64,000 bases of DNA from Saprospiraceae bacterium (GTDB taxonomy: Bacteria; Bacteroidota; Bacteroidia; Chitinophagales; Saprospiraceae), in NCBI GenBank assembly GCA_013001975.1, contig JABDKX010000007.1, forward strand, positions 54,748 through 118,747. The letters are read 5' to 3'. This document shows, in pieces, positions 38,344 through 46,624 of this stretch (positions within the stretch are counted from its first letter, which is position 1; the number at the start of each line of letters is the position of its first letter). Position numbers and translations under genes: made by a program. Below the pieces are notes generated by a model, which saw only the letters and a program-made list of their open reading frames with translations, was not told the DNA's origin and did not search any database.

Positions 38344-38440
38344 TAGGGGTAAAATGACAAATAGCTGTCTATATATCAAAGGGTGTTATTAAAGGTATTA
38401 AAAGCGTTTTGCTCTAAAGTGAGTGAAACGCTTTTTTCAT
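38344..38440 (+). repeat. Unit B of the duplicated non-coding element; also the subtilase terminator
   Basis: Same layout as unit A, exactly 331 bp downstream: TAGGGGTAAA, 12 variable bases, the conserved core (38366-38410) and a 15-bp hairpin (38400-38414 with 38421-38435), then six T and CAT. Because of the flanking A run, the hairpin can also terminate the convergent subtilase gene, whose stop codon is at 38442-38444. Confidence 0.8.
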
Positions 38441-38441
38441 T

Positions 38442-40907
38442 TTACCTTTTTTCATTTGAATCTGAATCAATAATATTCAAGCCACCATTGCCATTATTGC
38501 AGCCATTTATAAAGGCATAAAATAAAGCGCCTTGTTTTATTTCAAATCCTGCCAACAAATTTATTTCTATTCCTGAATCATAATCAACGATAGCGAGTGA
38601 GTCTAAAACCTGAAAGGCATCAATAACGCCATCTGTTTCATAATCTTTAATGCTGTTGATCGTGCCTGTAAGAGCACCATACCCTCCTTGAGCGTAATCA
38701 ACTGGGCTTACATACAAAGAGTGTGTTTCGTTAATTTTTGAAATACATCCTTCAGCGCTTTCTACTTGTGAAAACAAATAAGAAAAGTTACCTTGACTAA
38801 TTGGAGAATGAACCAATTGTGCGAGACCCGTATTATCAGAAACCAATGTTTGGTCGCCACCGTTATTTATATTATAGGTTATAGTAAAGCTGGGTACTCC
38901 TCCAGTTGCAGTGGCATCTATAGTTCCATCAGTGCCATTTATACATAACATGTCATCTCCTGAAACCTCTAATTCTGGTCTTTCATTTGCCTTGCAATAG
39001 AGATTATATGTAAACGTGAAAACACCTCCTCCTCCTTGATGTGCAAATGTGTTGTTTGAAAAAAGAATGGTTTCATTTGTACTGCTATAGTCATCGTCAA
39101 AAGTAGAATTGTAAGTACAGTCGTTTGAACCGCCATCATCTTCGTGGGTTATGACATTTATATTATCAATAAAATTTTCTCCACAGAGATTACTGCCAAG
39201 TTGAATAACCATTGGATAAAAACCACAAGTACTATTGTTTAAAAACTCATTGGGACTATCTGATTCCCCAGCAATGTCAACTTCAAAGAAGAATGATTGT
39301 CCTTCAATTTCAACAACCCACTCTGCAGTATTATTAAAAATCCCATCTGAAGTAGGAGGGAAACTGATATTGGTAATTTCCATTGTGATTGTGTAGTTTA
39401 AAGAATCGTCACAAGATTCAAAAGGTGGTTGACTGAGTGCCAAATCTAAATCGACTGTTCCCCACCCATGATCGTCATCTCTGTTTGGAAAAAAATTGCT
39501 GGCCGCCATCATTTTAGCTACAATCTGTGCACTATTCATACTTAGGTCGTTGCTTAAAATCAATGCAGCCTGACCGGCAGTGGTTGCGGTGGCACAAGAT
39601 GAGCCTCCAACATAAGTGATTGAAAGATCGGGTTCACCAAGTGTAACACCGTGTAAACTTGTATTGCTTACACGTTCCATTTCGACAACAAAATCAACTT
39701 CAGGTCCATCATGACAGGTTTCACATCTTTCATAAGGAGCACTTCCTTCTTTGACTCCAGTTACAGCAACGGTCTCATTCATGTCAGCAGGAAATATTAC
39801 GCCAAAGCCATTGGTTATAAATGTAGAGGTGCCAGCTGCAGCAAAGATCAACTTGCCATTGCCTTCTGCATACGCAATAGCATCTGCTACCATACCGTTA
39901 AAAAACAAATCTCCTAAAGACATGCTGATTATATGTACAGTTGTATCGGCAGCATGAAATAAGGCGTCACTAACGCCATCCTTTTCTTGGGCGGTATTAA
40001 TTATTACATCTTCTGTACATCTGTATGAAATAAGATTGGCTTTATAAGCAACGCCTGCTGGCGTATTATTAAAGCCTTTAGGCCCGACAGCCAGACCAGC
40101 CATTGATGTACCATGTCCACATTGGTCTTCCCATCCATCATAAGGACCGCCTATTGTTGGTGCAAAAAAGCCTTTTTTAGTAACGGTTCTTCCAAATGAT
40201 TCTCCCTCGTCAAAATCAGCATTTAGTTTACTTTGAGTAGGGGAGAGGCCTGTATCTAAAATAGCGATATTTACACCTTGTCCTTTATTAGACTTGTTCC
40301 AGCCATCCTGGGTGTTGTGATTGATGTTGTGCCATGAAATGACGGCTTCGGGTGAAACACCAACAGTATCGGCGGGCTCAATAGGAATTGTGACCGGAGA
40401 ACACCCTGAGTCGCTTTTTAAGAAGGATTGTCCCAATACAAATGTCATAACATCAGTGTACCGAACAGTATTCAACTGTCGAATACTGTGCAATAAATTG
40501 TAATCATAAACTTTGACACAAAAATATGGTCGATTTGAGTTGATACCCAATGGATATTTATTCACTTCAATATTACTTATGTTATAGTAGTCATCAACTA
40601 ATTGCTTAACTTCTCTTCTTGCTTTATTCCACGCTTCACTATTAAAGTTTTGATCGAAAAACAGGGATCTCGATTTCATTGAAGGAGGTGAAAAACCGAT
40701 GACTAAAATGGAATCCGAATTTAATAAGCCTGACATTATAATCGTATCAGATTGAATAGACCAATTAAATGTTTGTTGGGTTTCCTGAAGATGAGTTTTT
40801 ATAAAATTATCCAGCTTTTGTTTTTTAAGAAATGAGGTTTCTTGTCCTAATAAAGACCCTTTTCCTAAAAAGAAGAATAATGATATGAAACACAAAAATT
40901 TATGCAT
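38442..40907 (-). CDS. Secreted subtilisin-family (S8) serine peptidase
   Basis: 821 residues with a signal peptide (hydrophobic 4-20, ending LLGQ). The S8 catalytic residues are Asp in NIAILDTGLSP (about 219), His in CGHGTSMAG (about 264) and Ser in GGSSCATATTAGQAA (about 435). The Ser motif reads SSCA instead of the common GTSMA. Beta-rich domains with many Cys and Asn follow. The extreme C-terminus (GIEINLLAGFEIKQGALFYA, then FINGC) resembles a short domain seen at the end of secreted Saprospiria proteins. An extracellular degradative role is likely. It lies just upstream of the hairpin units and downstream of radA. Confidence 0.9.
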   Translation of the reverse strand: MHKFLCFISLFFFLGKGSLLGQETSFLKKQKLDNFIKTHLQETQQTFNWSIQSDTIIMSGLLNSDSILVIGFSPPSMKSRSLFFDQNFNSEAWNKARREVKQLVDDYYNISNIEVNKYPLGINSNRPYFCVKVYDYNLLHSIRQLNTVRYTDVMTFVLGQSFLKSDSGCSPVTIPIEPADTVGVSPEAVISWHNINHNTQDGWNKSNKGQGVNIAILDTGLSPTQSKLNADFDEGESFGRTVTKKGFFAPTIGGPYDGWEDQCGHGTSMAGLAVGPKGFNNTPAGVAYKANLISYRCTEDVIINTAQEKDGVSDALFHAADTTVHIISMSLGDLFFNGMVADAIAYAEGNGKLIFAAAGTSTFITNGFGVIFPADMNETVAVTGVKEGSAPYERCETCHDGPEVDFVVEMERVSNTSLHGVTLGEPDLSITYVGGSSCATATTAGQAALILSNDLSMNSAQIVAKMMAASNFFPNRDDDHGWGTVDLDLALSQPPFESCDDSLNYTITMEITNISFPPTSDGIFNNTAEWVVEIEGQSFFFEVDIAGESDSPNEFLNNSTCGFYPMVIQLGSNLCGENFIDNINVITHEDDGGSNDCTYNSTFDDDYSSTNETILFSNNTFAHQGGGGVFTFTYNLYCKANERPELEVSGDDMLCINGTDGTIDATATGGVPSFTITYNINNGGDQTLVSDNTGLAQLVHSPISQGNFSYLFSQVESAEGCISKINETHSLYVSPVDYAQGGYGALTGTINSIKDYETDGVIDAFQVLDSLAIVDYDSGIEINLLAGFEIKQGALFYAFINGCNNGNGGLNIIDSDSNEKR

Positions 40908-40937
40908 TTCTCTAAGTTAATAAAAAGAAAAAAGAAA

Positions 40938-42308
40938 CTAAGAAAAAACCTCTGAGAGCAAATCTTCAACTTTACCTAAACCAGTTATTCTAATATTTAA
41001 ATCCTTAACTTTTAGTCCTTTCAAATTATATTTTGAAACAAAAATTTCTTCGAATCCAAGTCTTGATGCTTCCTCGATTCTTTGCTCTATTCTATTAACC
41101 GCTCGAATTTCTCCAGTAAGACCAATTTCTCCAGTAAAGCAAATTTTGCTGTTTACAGGGATGTTCTGTAACGAAGAAATAAGTGCGGAAGCGATAGCAA
41201 GATCTATAGCAGTATCAGTAACCTTTAATCCACCAGCCATATTTAAAAAGACATCATTTTGACCGAAAAACAAACCAGCCCTTTTTTCAAGAACAGCCAA
41301 CAGCATACTTAATCTTCGCAGATCAAAACCAGTTGCAGAACGTTGTGGCGTTCCATAAATAGCTTGACTTACTAAAGCTTGAGTTTCAATTAACATTGGT
41401 CTGAGGCCTTCAATAGTAACGGCGACACTGCTGCCACTTAATGACTCGTCACTTTGCGATAGGAGTAGCTCTGATGGATTTTGAACTTGCCTTAACCCAG
41501 TAGACTCCATGGCATAAATACCCATTTCATCCGTTGATCCAAAACGGTTTTTTTTGGTGCGTAAGATTCTATAGATATGATTACGATCACCTTCAAACTG
41601 TAAAACCGTGTCTACAATATGCTCCAAAATTTTTGGTCCTGCAATAGAGCCTTCTTTATTTATATGCCCAATAATTACAACGGGGATATTACTCTCTTTT
41701 GCAAACTGTTGCAGATCGGTCGTACATTCTCTGACTTGTGAAATACTTCCGGGAGCAGATTCTATTAAAGGGGAAATGATTGTCTGTATAGAATCAATTA
41801 CTACTAAATTCGGTTTTAGCTTTTGTGCAGTAATAAGAACCTTATTCAGATTGGTTTCTGTAAGAATATGACAGTCTTGGTTTTCAATTCCTATTCTATC
41901 TGCACGCATTTTTATTTGTTCAACACTTTCCTCGCCAGAAACATATAAAATTGGAAAATTACTTTTTAATGCCAATTGAAGTAAAAGGGTAGATTTTCCA
42001 ATTCCCGGATCTCCACCAATAAGTGTTATAGAACCAGGAACCAAACCCCCACCTAATGTTCTGTGAAACTCTAAATCCTTTATAGGAATCCTATAAAGGT
42101 TATTTTGCTCAACATTTTGAATTAAAACGGGAAGAAGGTCTTTGTTTTTCTCTAAATGCCAATCAGATCGTTTCTTTTCTGTGGAAGAAGGTTTTGTTAT
42201 AATTTCTTCAATAAATGTGTTCCATTCACTACAAACAGAACATTTCCCCTCCCATTTGCTGTTTTTATGGCCACAATTGGAACAAATAAATACTTTTTTC
42301 GCTTTCAT
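40938..42308 (-). CDS. radA: DNA repair/recombination protein RadA (Sms)
   Basis: 456-residue RecA-like helicase that processes recombination branches. An N-terminal zinc finger (CSNCGHKNSKWEGKCSVC), Walker A GGDPGIGKSTLLLQLA (about 88-103), the RadA-specific KNRFGSTDEMGIY motif and a C-terminal Lon-protease-like domain with KVTDTAIDLAIASALISS are all present. Full length. It starts the transcript that continues into the subtilase gene 30 bp later. Confidence 0.97.
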   Translation of the reverse strand: MKAKKVFICSNCGHKNSKWEGKCSVCSEWNTFIEEIITKPSSTEKKRSDWHLEKNKDLLPVLIQNVEQNNLYRIPIKDLEFHRTLGGGLVPGSITLIGGDPGIGKSTLLLQLALKSNFPILYVSGEESVEQIKMRADRIGIENQDCHILTETNLNKVLITAQKLKPNLVVIDSIQTIISPLIESAPGSISQVRECTTDLQQFAKESNIPVVIIGHINKEGSIAGPKILEHIVDTVLQFEGDRNHIYRILRTKKNRFGSTDEMGIYAMESTGLRQVQNPSELLLSQSDESLSGSSVAVTIEGLRPMLIETQALVSQAIYGTPQRSATGFDLRRLSMLLAVLEKRAGLFFGQNDVFLNMAGGLKVTDTAIDLAIASALISSLQNIPVNSKICFTGEIGLTGEIRAVNRIEQRIEEASRLGFEEIFVSKYNLKGLKVKDLNIRITGLGKVEDLLSEVFS

Positions 42309-42547
42309 ATATAGAATAGAGAACTAAAATTATATTTTTATTAAAAAAAAAAGATCTATTATGTGACTTTTTAAAAAAACCTCGTCAAAAGGGTGTATTA
42401 GGAAATTAAGACACATTACTCTAATAAAAAGCAAATTTTTATAAAAGAGTTTTAAGATAGATTGTTTTCAATTGGTTTTTTGGGGTTATGCAGGGTACTC
42501 ACGAGCTTTCGTAGGTGCCCTGCTCTTATTTTGTAGATATAAGATGA
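42309..42547. other. 239-bp gap between thiL and radA, containing a long hairpin
   Basis: No coding frame is convincing. Most of it is AT-rich and must carry the radA promoter on the minus strand. At 42488-42521 the plus strand can form a 15-bp stem with a GCTT loop, GCAGGGTACTCACGA paired with TCGTAGGTGCCCTGC, with one mismatch and two wobbles, followed by TCTTATTTTG. The hairpin lacks a T run on the minus strand, so it does not look like the thiL terminator. Confidence 0.55.
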
Positions 42548-43597
42548 TTACGTTTTATCATCAAAATGGTCCCAACCTTGAGCCTTAAGTGGATGAACAT
42601 TTCCCCCTGTAGTATGAAGTTTGATGCCATCTTCTTTTTTTACAATCTCACCTATAATATAAACACTTGGCATAAGTCGAATCTTTTCTAAATCAGATTC
42701 ATCAATGGAAAATAACAATTCATAATCTTCCCCACCATTTAATGCTGTGGTGATCGGATCCATTTGAAATTTAATAGCCATTAATTGTGCTTCTTGATTA
42801 ATAGGAATTTTGCTCTCCTCAACAAAAGCACCTACTTCGGAAGCTTTACAAATGTGCATGAGATCAGATGCGAGGCCATCTGAAATATCGATCATAGATG
42901 TTGGTATTAGTTTGGCATCTTTGAAAATACGAATTATATCTTTTCGTGCTTCGGGCTTTAGTTGCCTTTCAAGCAAATACTTTTGTTCTTCTAAGTCAGG
43001 TTGAATTCCCGGATTGTTTAAGTAAAGTTGTTTTTCTCTCTCAAGAATTTGTAGACCGAGATATGCTGCGCCAAGATCTCCTGTGATACATAAAATATCT
43101 CCTGGTTTAGCACCAGAACGGTATGTGATTTCTTTTTTATCAGCGGTTCCAATTGCGGTTATACTGATTGTCAATCCTTTAGGTGAAGATGTTGTGTCTC
43201 CTCCAACCAGGTCTACATTATAAATTCTACAAGCTTCTTTAATTCCTGCGTAAAATTCTTCTAGCGCTTCAACTGAAAATTTACTTGACAATGCCATGGA
43301 AACAGTAATTTGCTGAGGAGTTCCATTCATTGCATATATGTCTGACAAGTTAACGACAACAGCTTTATAACCAAGGTGCTTTAAAGGCGAGTACATCAAA
43401 TCAAAATGGATGCCTTCGACAAGCAAGTCTGTTGAAACTAAGAGGTTCGTTTTTCCGTGTTCAATAACGGCAGCATCATCTCCTACACCAAGAATGGAAG
43501 ATTTGTTTTTTAAGTCAAAACCAGAAGTCAATCTGTCGATTAAATTGAATTCACCTAGTTGGTTTACATCTGTAAACTTTTGATCAAAATTACTCAT
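42548..43597 (-). CDS. thiL: Thiamine-monophosphate kinase ThiL
   Basis: 349-residue ATP-dependent kinase making thiamine diphosphate. ILGVGDDAAVIEHGKT holds the conserved GDD nucleotide/metal motif, and VNLSDIYAMNGTP, VGGDTTSSPKGLTISI and ISDGLASDLMHI are further ThiL blocks. Full length for the family. It overlaps the pseudouridine synthase gene by 8 nt. No other thiamine genes are present in the window. Confidence 0.95.
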   Translation of the reverse strand: MSNFDQKFTDVNQLGEFNLIDRLTSGFDLKNKSSILGVGDDAAVIEHGKTNLLVSTDLLVEGIHFDLMYSPLKHLGYKAVVVNLSDIYAMNGTPQQITVSMALSSKFSVEALEEFYAGIKEACRIYNVDLVGGDTTSSPKGLTISITAIGTADKKEITYRSGAKPGDILCITGDLGAAYLGLQILEREKQLYLNNPGIQPDLEEQKYLLERQLKPEARKDIIRIFKDAKLIPTSMIDISDGLASDLMHICKASEVGAFVEESKIPINQEAQLMAIKFQMDPITTALNGGEDYELLFSIDESDLEKIRLMPSVYIIGEIVKKEDGIKLHTTGGNVHPLKAQGWDHFDDKT

Positions 43598-44297
43598 CTA
43601 TTTTTTTATTTAATGCTTGAGAAACGATGTTCCAAAGATTGTCATTTTTGGGGAATTGTGCTTTATATGTTTTAAAAGACTGACTTCTATCCTTAAAACT
43701 TATTTTATAACTGTGGAGGTTTATTGACCGATCTTTATTTCCTCTCCTTGCGCCATATTTTACATCTCCTTTTATGGGATACCCAATTGAAGATAATTGA
43801 CTTCTTATTTGATGAAATTTTCCAGTATTGATTTTTGTCGCAATGATGGAGTATCTATCTAATTTTGCCAAACATTTGAACTCTAAAGAAACCGGATCAT
43901 AGTTTTCTTTTTCTTCATTTGAAATGATTGACTTACGAAGTCTTTTATCATGACAAAGAAATTGATTTAAAGTTCCTTCCTCTTCTTCTATAAGTCCTTC
44001 AACTAAGGCTATGTAAGTCTTCTGCACTTTTCCACTTTCTTGAATTGATTGGTAGTGACGGTTGAAAGCTTTTGTCTTAGATAAGATTGTTAGACCACTT
44101 ACAGGTCTGTCAAGCCGACTAAGCAGATGGAATTTTTGCTTTTTCCATTTTTGTAAGTAACTAAGCAGATTGGGCTCACCGTCATTAATTCCAGATTGAG
44201 AGAGAATACCAGCTGGTTTGTTGACAATCAAATAATCGCTTTGATTCTCTATTATTTCTGTTCTTTTTAAAGGGTTTACCTTTTGTTGTCCATCCAT
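43590..44297 (-). CDS. RluA-type pseudouridine synthase
   Basis: 235-residue RNA modification enzyme. The catalytic Asp is in LLSRLDRPVSGL, TYIALVEG is the usual strand after it, and TGKFHQIRSQLSSIGYPIKGDVKYG is the diagnostic C-terminal block. There is no S4 domain, so it is a minimal RluA/TruC-like member; the exact tRNA or rRNA target cannot be told. It overlaps thiL by 8 nt and follows the small ORF by 10 bp. Confidence 0.92.
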   Translation of the reverse strand: MDGQQKVNPLKRTEIIENQSDYLIVNKPAGILSQSGINDGEPNLLSYLQKWKKQKFHLLSRLDRPVSGLTILSKTKAFNRHYQSIQESGKVQKTYIALVEGLIEEEEGTLNQFLCHDKRLRKSIISNEEKENYDPVSLEFKCLAKLDRYSIIATKINTGKFHQIRSQLSSIGYPIKGDVKYGARRGNKDRSINLHSYKISFKDRSQSFKTYKAQFPKNDNLWNIVSQALNKKIDE

Positions 44298-44307
44298 TAC
44301 TTTAATA

Positions 44308-44445
44308 TTAATCTACTTCCTCGTAGTCTGTATATTCGGTTTCGTTGTCTTCTATCGCATCTTTCTCTGAAGAATCAAGACTTTTAGGCATATAAATGCG
44401 ATAAGCGGCATATAATAGTCCACCAAGGACAAATAGTTTGATCAT
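44308..44445 (-). CDS. Small membrane-anchored acidic protein, 45 aa
   Basis: A 45-residue frame starts with ATG at 44445 and is preceded by AAAGGAGT at a good distance, a strong Shine-Dalgarno sequence that is unusual among genes of this window. The N-terminal MIKLFVLGGLLYAAYRIYM is a single transmembrane helix. The C-terminal 25 residues are very acidic (11 Asp/Glu) and would face one side of the membrane. I do not recognise a family. It is upstream of the pseudouridine synthase gene on the same strand, 10 bp away, likely in one transcript. Confidence 0.6.
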   Translation of the reverse strand: MIKLFVLGGLLYAAYRIYMPKSLDSSEKDAIEDNETEYTDYEEVD

Positions 44446-44588
44446 TTTATACTCCTTTTTATGTGGTTTAACATTTTTAAGTTTTTTAATGTGACAGCTA
44501 GTTTACATAAAATCAACTTTCAATTTCTTTAAATCCAAAAGAAAATCTACCTTTGTAGGGACTTTAACACCCTTAAATATTCTATCGC

Positions 44589-44614
44589 CCCGTTAATTTA
44601 TTAGCGGGGTTTTT
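44589..44614 (+). terminator. Strong intrinsic terminator on the plus strand, without a plus-strand gene
   Basis: CCCCGTTAAT and ATTAGCGGGG pair and are followed by TTTTTA. The T run is on the plus strand only, whereas all neighbouring genes are on the minus strand. Immediately after the hairpin is the stop region of the PH-domain gene. It may terminate a small plus-strand RNA from the 44446-44588 region, or be the 3' hairpin of the minus-strand PH-domain transcript in a non-canonical form. Confidence 0.65.
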
Positions 44615-44616
44615 AT

Positions 44617-46113
44617 TTACATCCACTTTTCTTTACTGATTTCTACTTTTAACAACAGATAATTTTTAAGTTCTTTCGCCATATCGATAGCAATTTCAGG
44701 AATTTTTATAGAACCTGAGGCCGAGTATATCGTTAAGCTTCCCAATTTTCTTCTTCTTTGAAAAGGTGTTTCGGATATTTTTATGTTTTGAATTTTGAAT
44801 AAAGGCATTGCCGTTGATTTTCTTCCAAAGGTACCACCATCTATTCGCAATAGTGTATTACCAAGTCCAAACTTCTTTTTTTTAAAAGATAGATAGGCGC
44901 TTCCAATTGCCAAAAAATAAAGAAATGAGGTATACCCAATCCCAGAAAAGTTTTCGAAATAGTAAAACATAGTAATTATAGGAAGAAAGATATAAGACCA
45001 AATAAACAACCTTCTTGTAAAATAATAGTGATTAATACTATTGAGCGGAATTAAATTCAACTCGTTATAATGCTCTTTAAAAACATATTGTTGCGTTAAA
45101 CGAACATCATTTTGAGTTAAACCAACGACCTTAAAAGATTTCACTTCTCCTACCTCCTGACTTGCAGCTTGTTTCATCAGTACTTCATAAATGTTTGACA
45201 TTTTCTGAAGGAGATTTTGTGACCACCTTATTGATTGAATCTTTTCATCTTTCGCAGCACGCTCTTTTTTATTAAATAACCCAGAAACAATCACAAACCC
45301 TTCACCCTTTCTGTACATGTGGAGGTTATAAAATTTTAAAACAGTCCGTGTTAGAGAAATAAGAAATGAAACAATAGCAAAAAGAATTATAACAACAAGC
45401 ACAACGATTAGAGATTGTACTAATTCTTGGGCTATTGGCATATAACTCTCAGATTTTTCTAAGATTTCGACACCAAAGTCTTCTAAGCTATCGAAGACAT
45501 AAAAAAAGAAAAATATCAACACACCACCAGAACGAATATGATTTTCTGTGATTCCTACTTTTAATAGTTGACCGATCCCTAATTTGAATATTATCTTTTT
45601 TTCCTCATTAGTTGCTTTAACTTCAGAGACTTTATTTGAGGTCGATTTGTGTTTTAAAATCTTTTCGTTGAGTTGTGAAGCTAAAGTTAAATCCAAAGCA
45701 TTTAATTGTAATTCATTGCCAGCACTGCCAGCAGTATCCATGTTAAGCTTGACAACTTTAAACAGCTGATGAATAAGATTTTGCTCTGTATTTACAGATT
45801 GGATTCTATCAAAAGGGATTTCAAGTTTTGATTTTTTAAAGACACCTTGTTCAACTACAAGCTTATTGCCATTTATATAAAAATAATACTTGAAAAAAGC
45901 GATGATACTGTAAACGGCTCCTATGACGGCAATTATTATAATACTGTAAATAAACCACGGAGACTTCATGGCTTCGCCTTTAAATAATAAGACGACGAAA
46001 ACAGGGATTAATTGTTTAATGATGACCTTATATAACCGATACATTATAATTAATATCGCTGCATAAGATTGCCGAGTGGGCTTGCTAAAATCATATGGCT
46101 CACTCTTCTTCAT
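44617..46113 (-). CDS. PH domain-containing membrane protein (YdbT-like, bPH2 repeats)
   Basis: 498-residue membrane protein with several pairs of hydrophobic helices alternating with bacterial pleckstrin-homology domains. Repeats include KSKLEIPFDRIQSVNTEQN, then AAKDEKIQSIRWSQN and TAMPLFKIQNIKISETPFQ, i.e. three bPH2 domains. The function of YdbS/YdbT pairs is unknown; membrane-stress roles have been suggested. It overlaps the smaller PH-domain gene by 14 nt. Confidence 0.85.
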   Translation of the reverse strand: MKKSEPYDFSKPTRQSYAAILIIMYRLYKVIIKQLIPVFVVLLFKGEAMKSPWFIYSIIIIAVIGAVYSIIAFFKYYFYINGNKLVVEQGVFKKSKLEIPFDRIQSVNTEQNLIHQLFKVVKLNMDTAGSAGNELQLNALDLTLASQLNEKILKHKSTSNKVSEVKATNEEKKIIFKLGIGQLLKVGITENHIRSGGVLIFFFFYVFDSLEDFGVEILEKSESYMPIAQELVQSLIVVLVVIILFAIVSFLISLTRTVLKFYNLHMYRKGEGFVIVSGLFNKKERAAKDEKIQSIRWSQNLLQKMSNIYEVLMKQAASQEVGEVKSFKVVGLTQNDVRLTQQYVFKEHYNELNLIPLNSINHYYFTRRLFIWSYIFLPIITMFYYFENFSGIGYTSFLYFLAIGSAYLSFKKKKFGLGNTLLRIDGGTFGRKSTAMPLFKIQNIKISETPFQRRRKLGSLTIYSASGSIKIPEIAIDMAKELKNYLLLKVEISKEKWM

Positions 46114-46624
46114 CCATGCTTGTTTTGCTTACAATAAATTGTTTTAGCTTATTAGCATTGGTTGGATCAAGTCCTGGAATAGTCAAATCGCTGCTGCTAC
46201 CTCCAGCGGTAAAAATTTTGAGACGTGATAAGTTAAATCTTCTTTCAATGGGACCTTGATCAATTCTGATGTGTTGTACGCGATTAAATGGAGCTGTTGT
46301 TGAACTTCGCCAAAGCCAGCCGGAATTATAAATAACATCCTTTTCCCTAACAGCATATTGCTTAAATTTAAATCCAAACGCTATTTTTAAAAAAGAAGTA
46401 ATGGTTCTGATAGTAAAAACAACGCCAGCGATCCACAAAGCCAACTCAGGAAGTCTTATCTGTTTAATTAGGAGTAGGGCAGCCAATATACTTCCCAGTA
46501 ATAATGTTGATACAACAAAATATACATAGAGGGCTGCCTTGTAACGGTTTTCTAATGGATGATATTCTAAATCCTGAATTTTAGGAATATCACTGATATT
46601 TATTTGATTATTAAATGTTGCCAT
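46100..46624 (-). CDS. PH domain-containing membrane protein (YdbS-like)
   Basis: 174-residue protein with two hydrophobic helices (about 33-85) and one bPH2 domain containing STTAPFNRVQHIRIDQGPIE and LKIFTAGGSSSDLTIPGLD. It forms a pair with the larger YdbT-like protein, with which its gene overlaps, as in Bacillus and many other bacteria. Immediately downstream of mfd (1 bp apart on the same strand). Confidence 0.87.
   Translation of the reverse strand: MATFNNQINISDIPKIQDLEYHPLENRYKAALYVYFVVSTLLLGSILAALLLIKQIRLPELALWIAGVVFTIRTITSFLKIAFGFKFKQYAVREKDVIYNSGWLWRSSTTAPFNRVQHIRIDQGPIERRFNLSRLKIFTAGGSSSDLTIPGLDPTNANKLKQFIVSKTSMDEEE

Larger units (their letters stand above)
37695..38441. other. 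747-bp non-coding region with three related hairpin units, upstream of mreB
   Basis: No credible coding frame is present. The region holds the mreB promoter (toward lower coordinates), a 7-bp inverted repeat TTCTATT/AATAGAA at 37781-37798, the dyad TGACA-AAAA-TGTCA at 38129-38142, and three plus-strand units ending in hairpin plus T run (entered separately). The part next to the subtilase stop also serves as that gene's terminator. This is the only gene-free stretch above 300 bp in the window. Confidence 0.75.

Noticed and set aside
37695..38441. CRISPR array or tRNA cluster in the large gap
   Set aside because: Only two or three units with unequal spacing and long hairpins with T runs; no cloverleaf and no short regular repeats.
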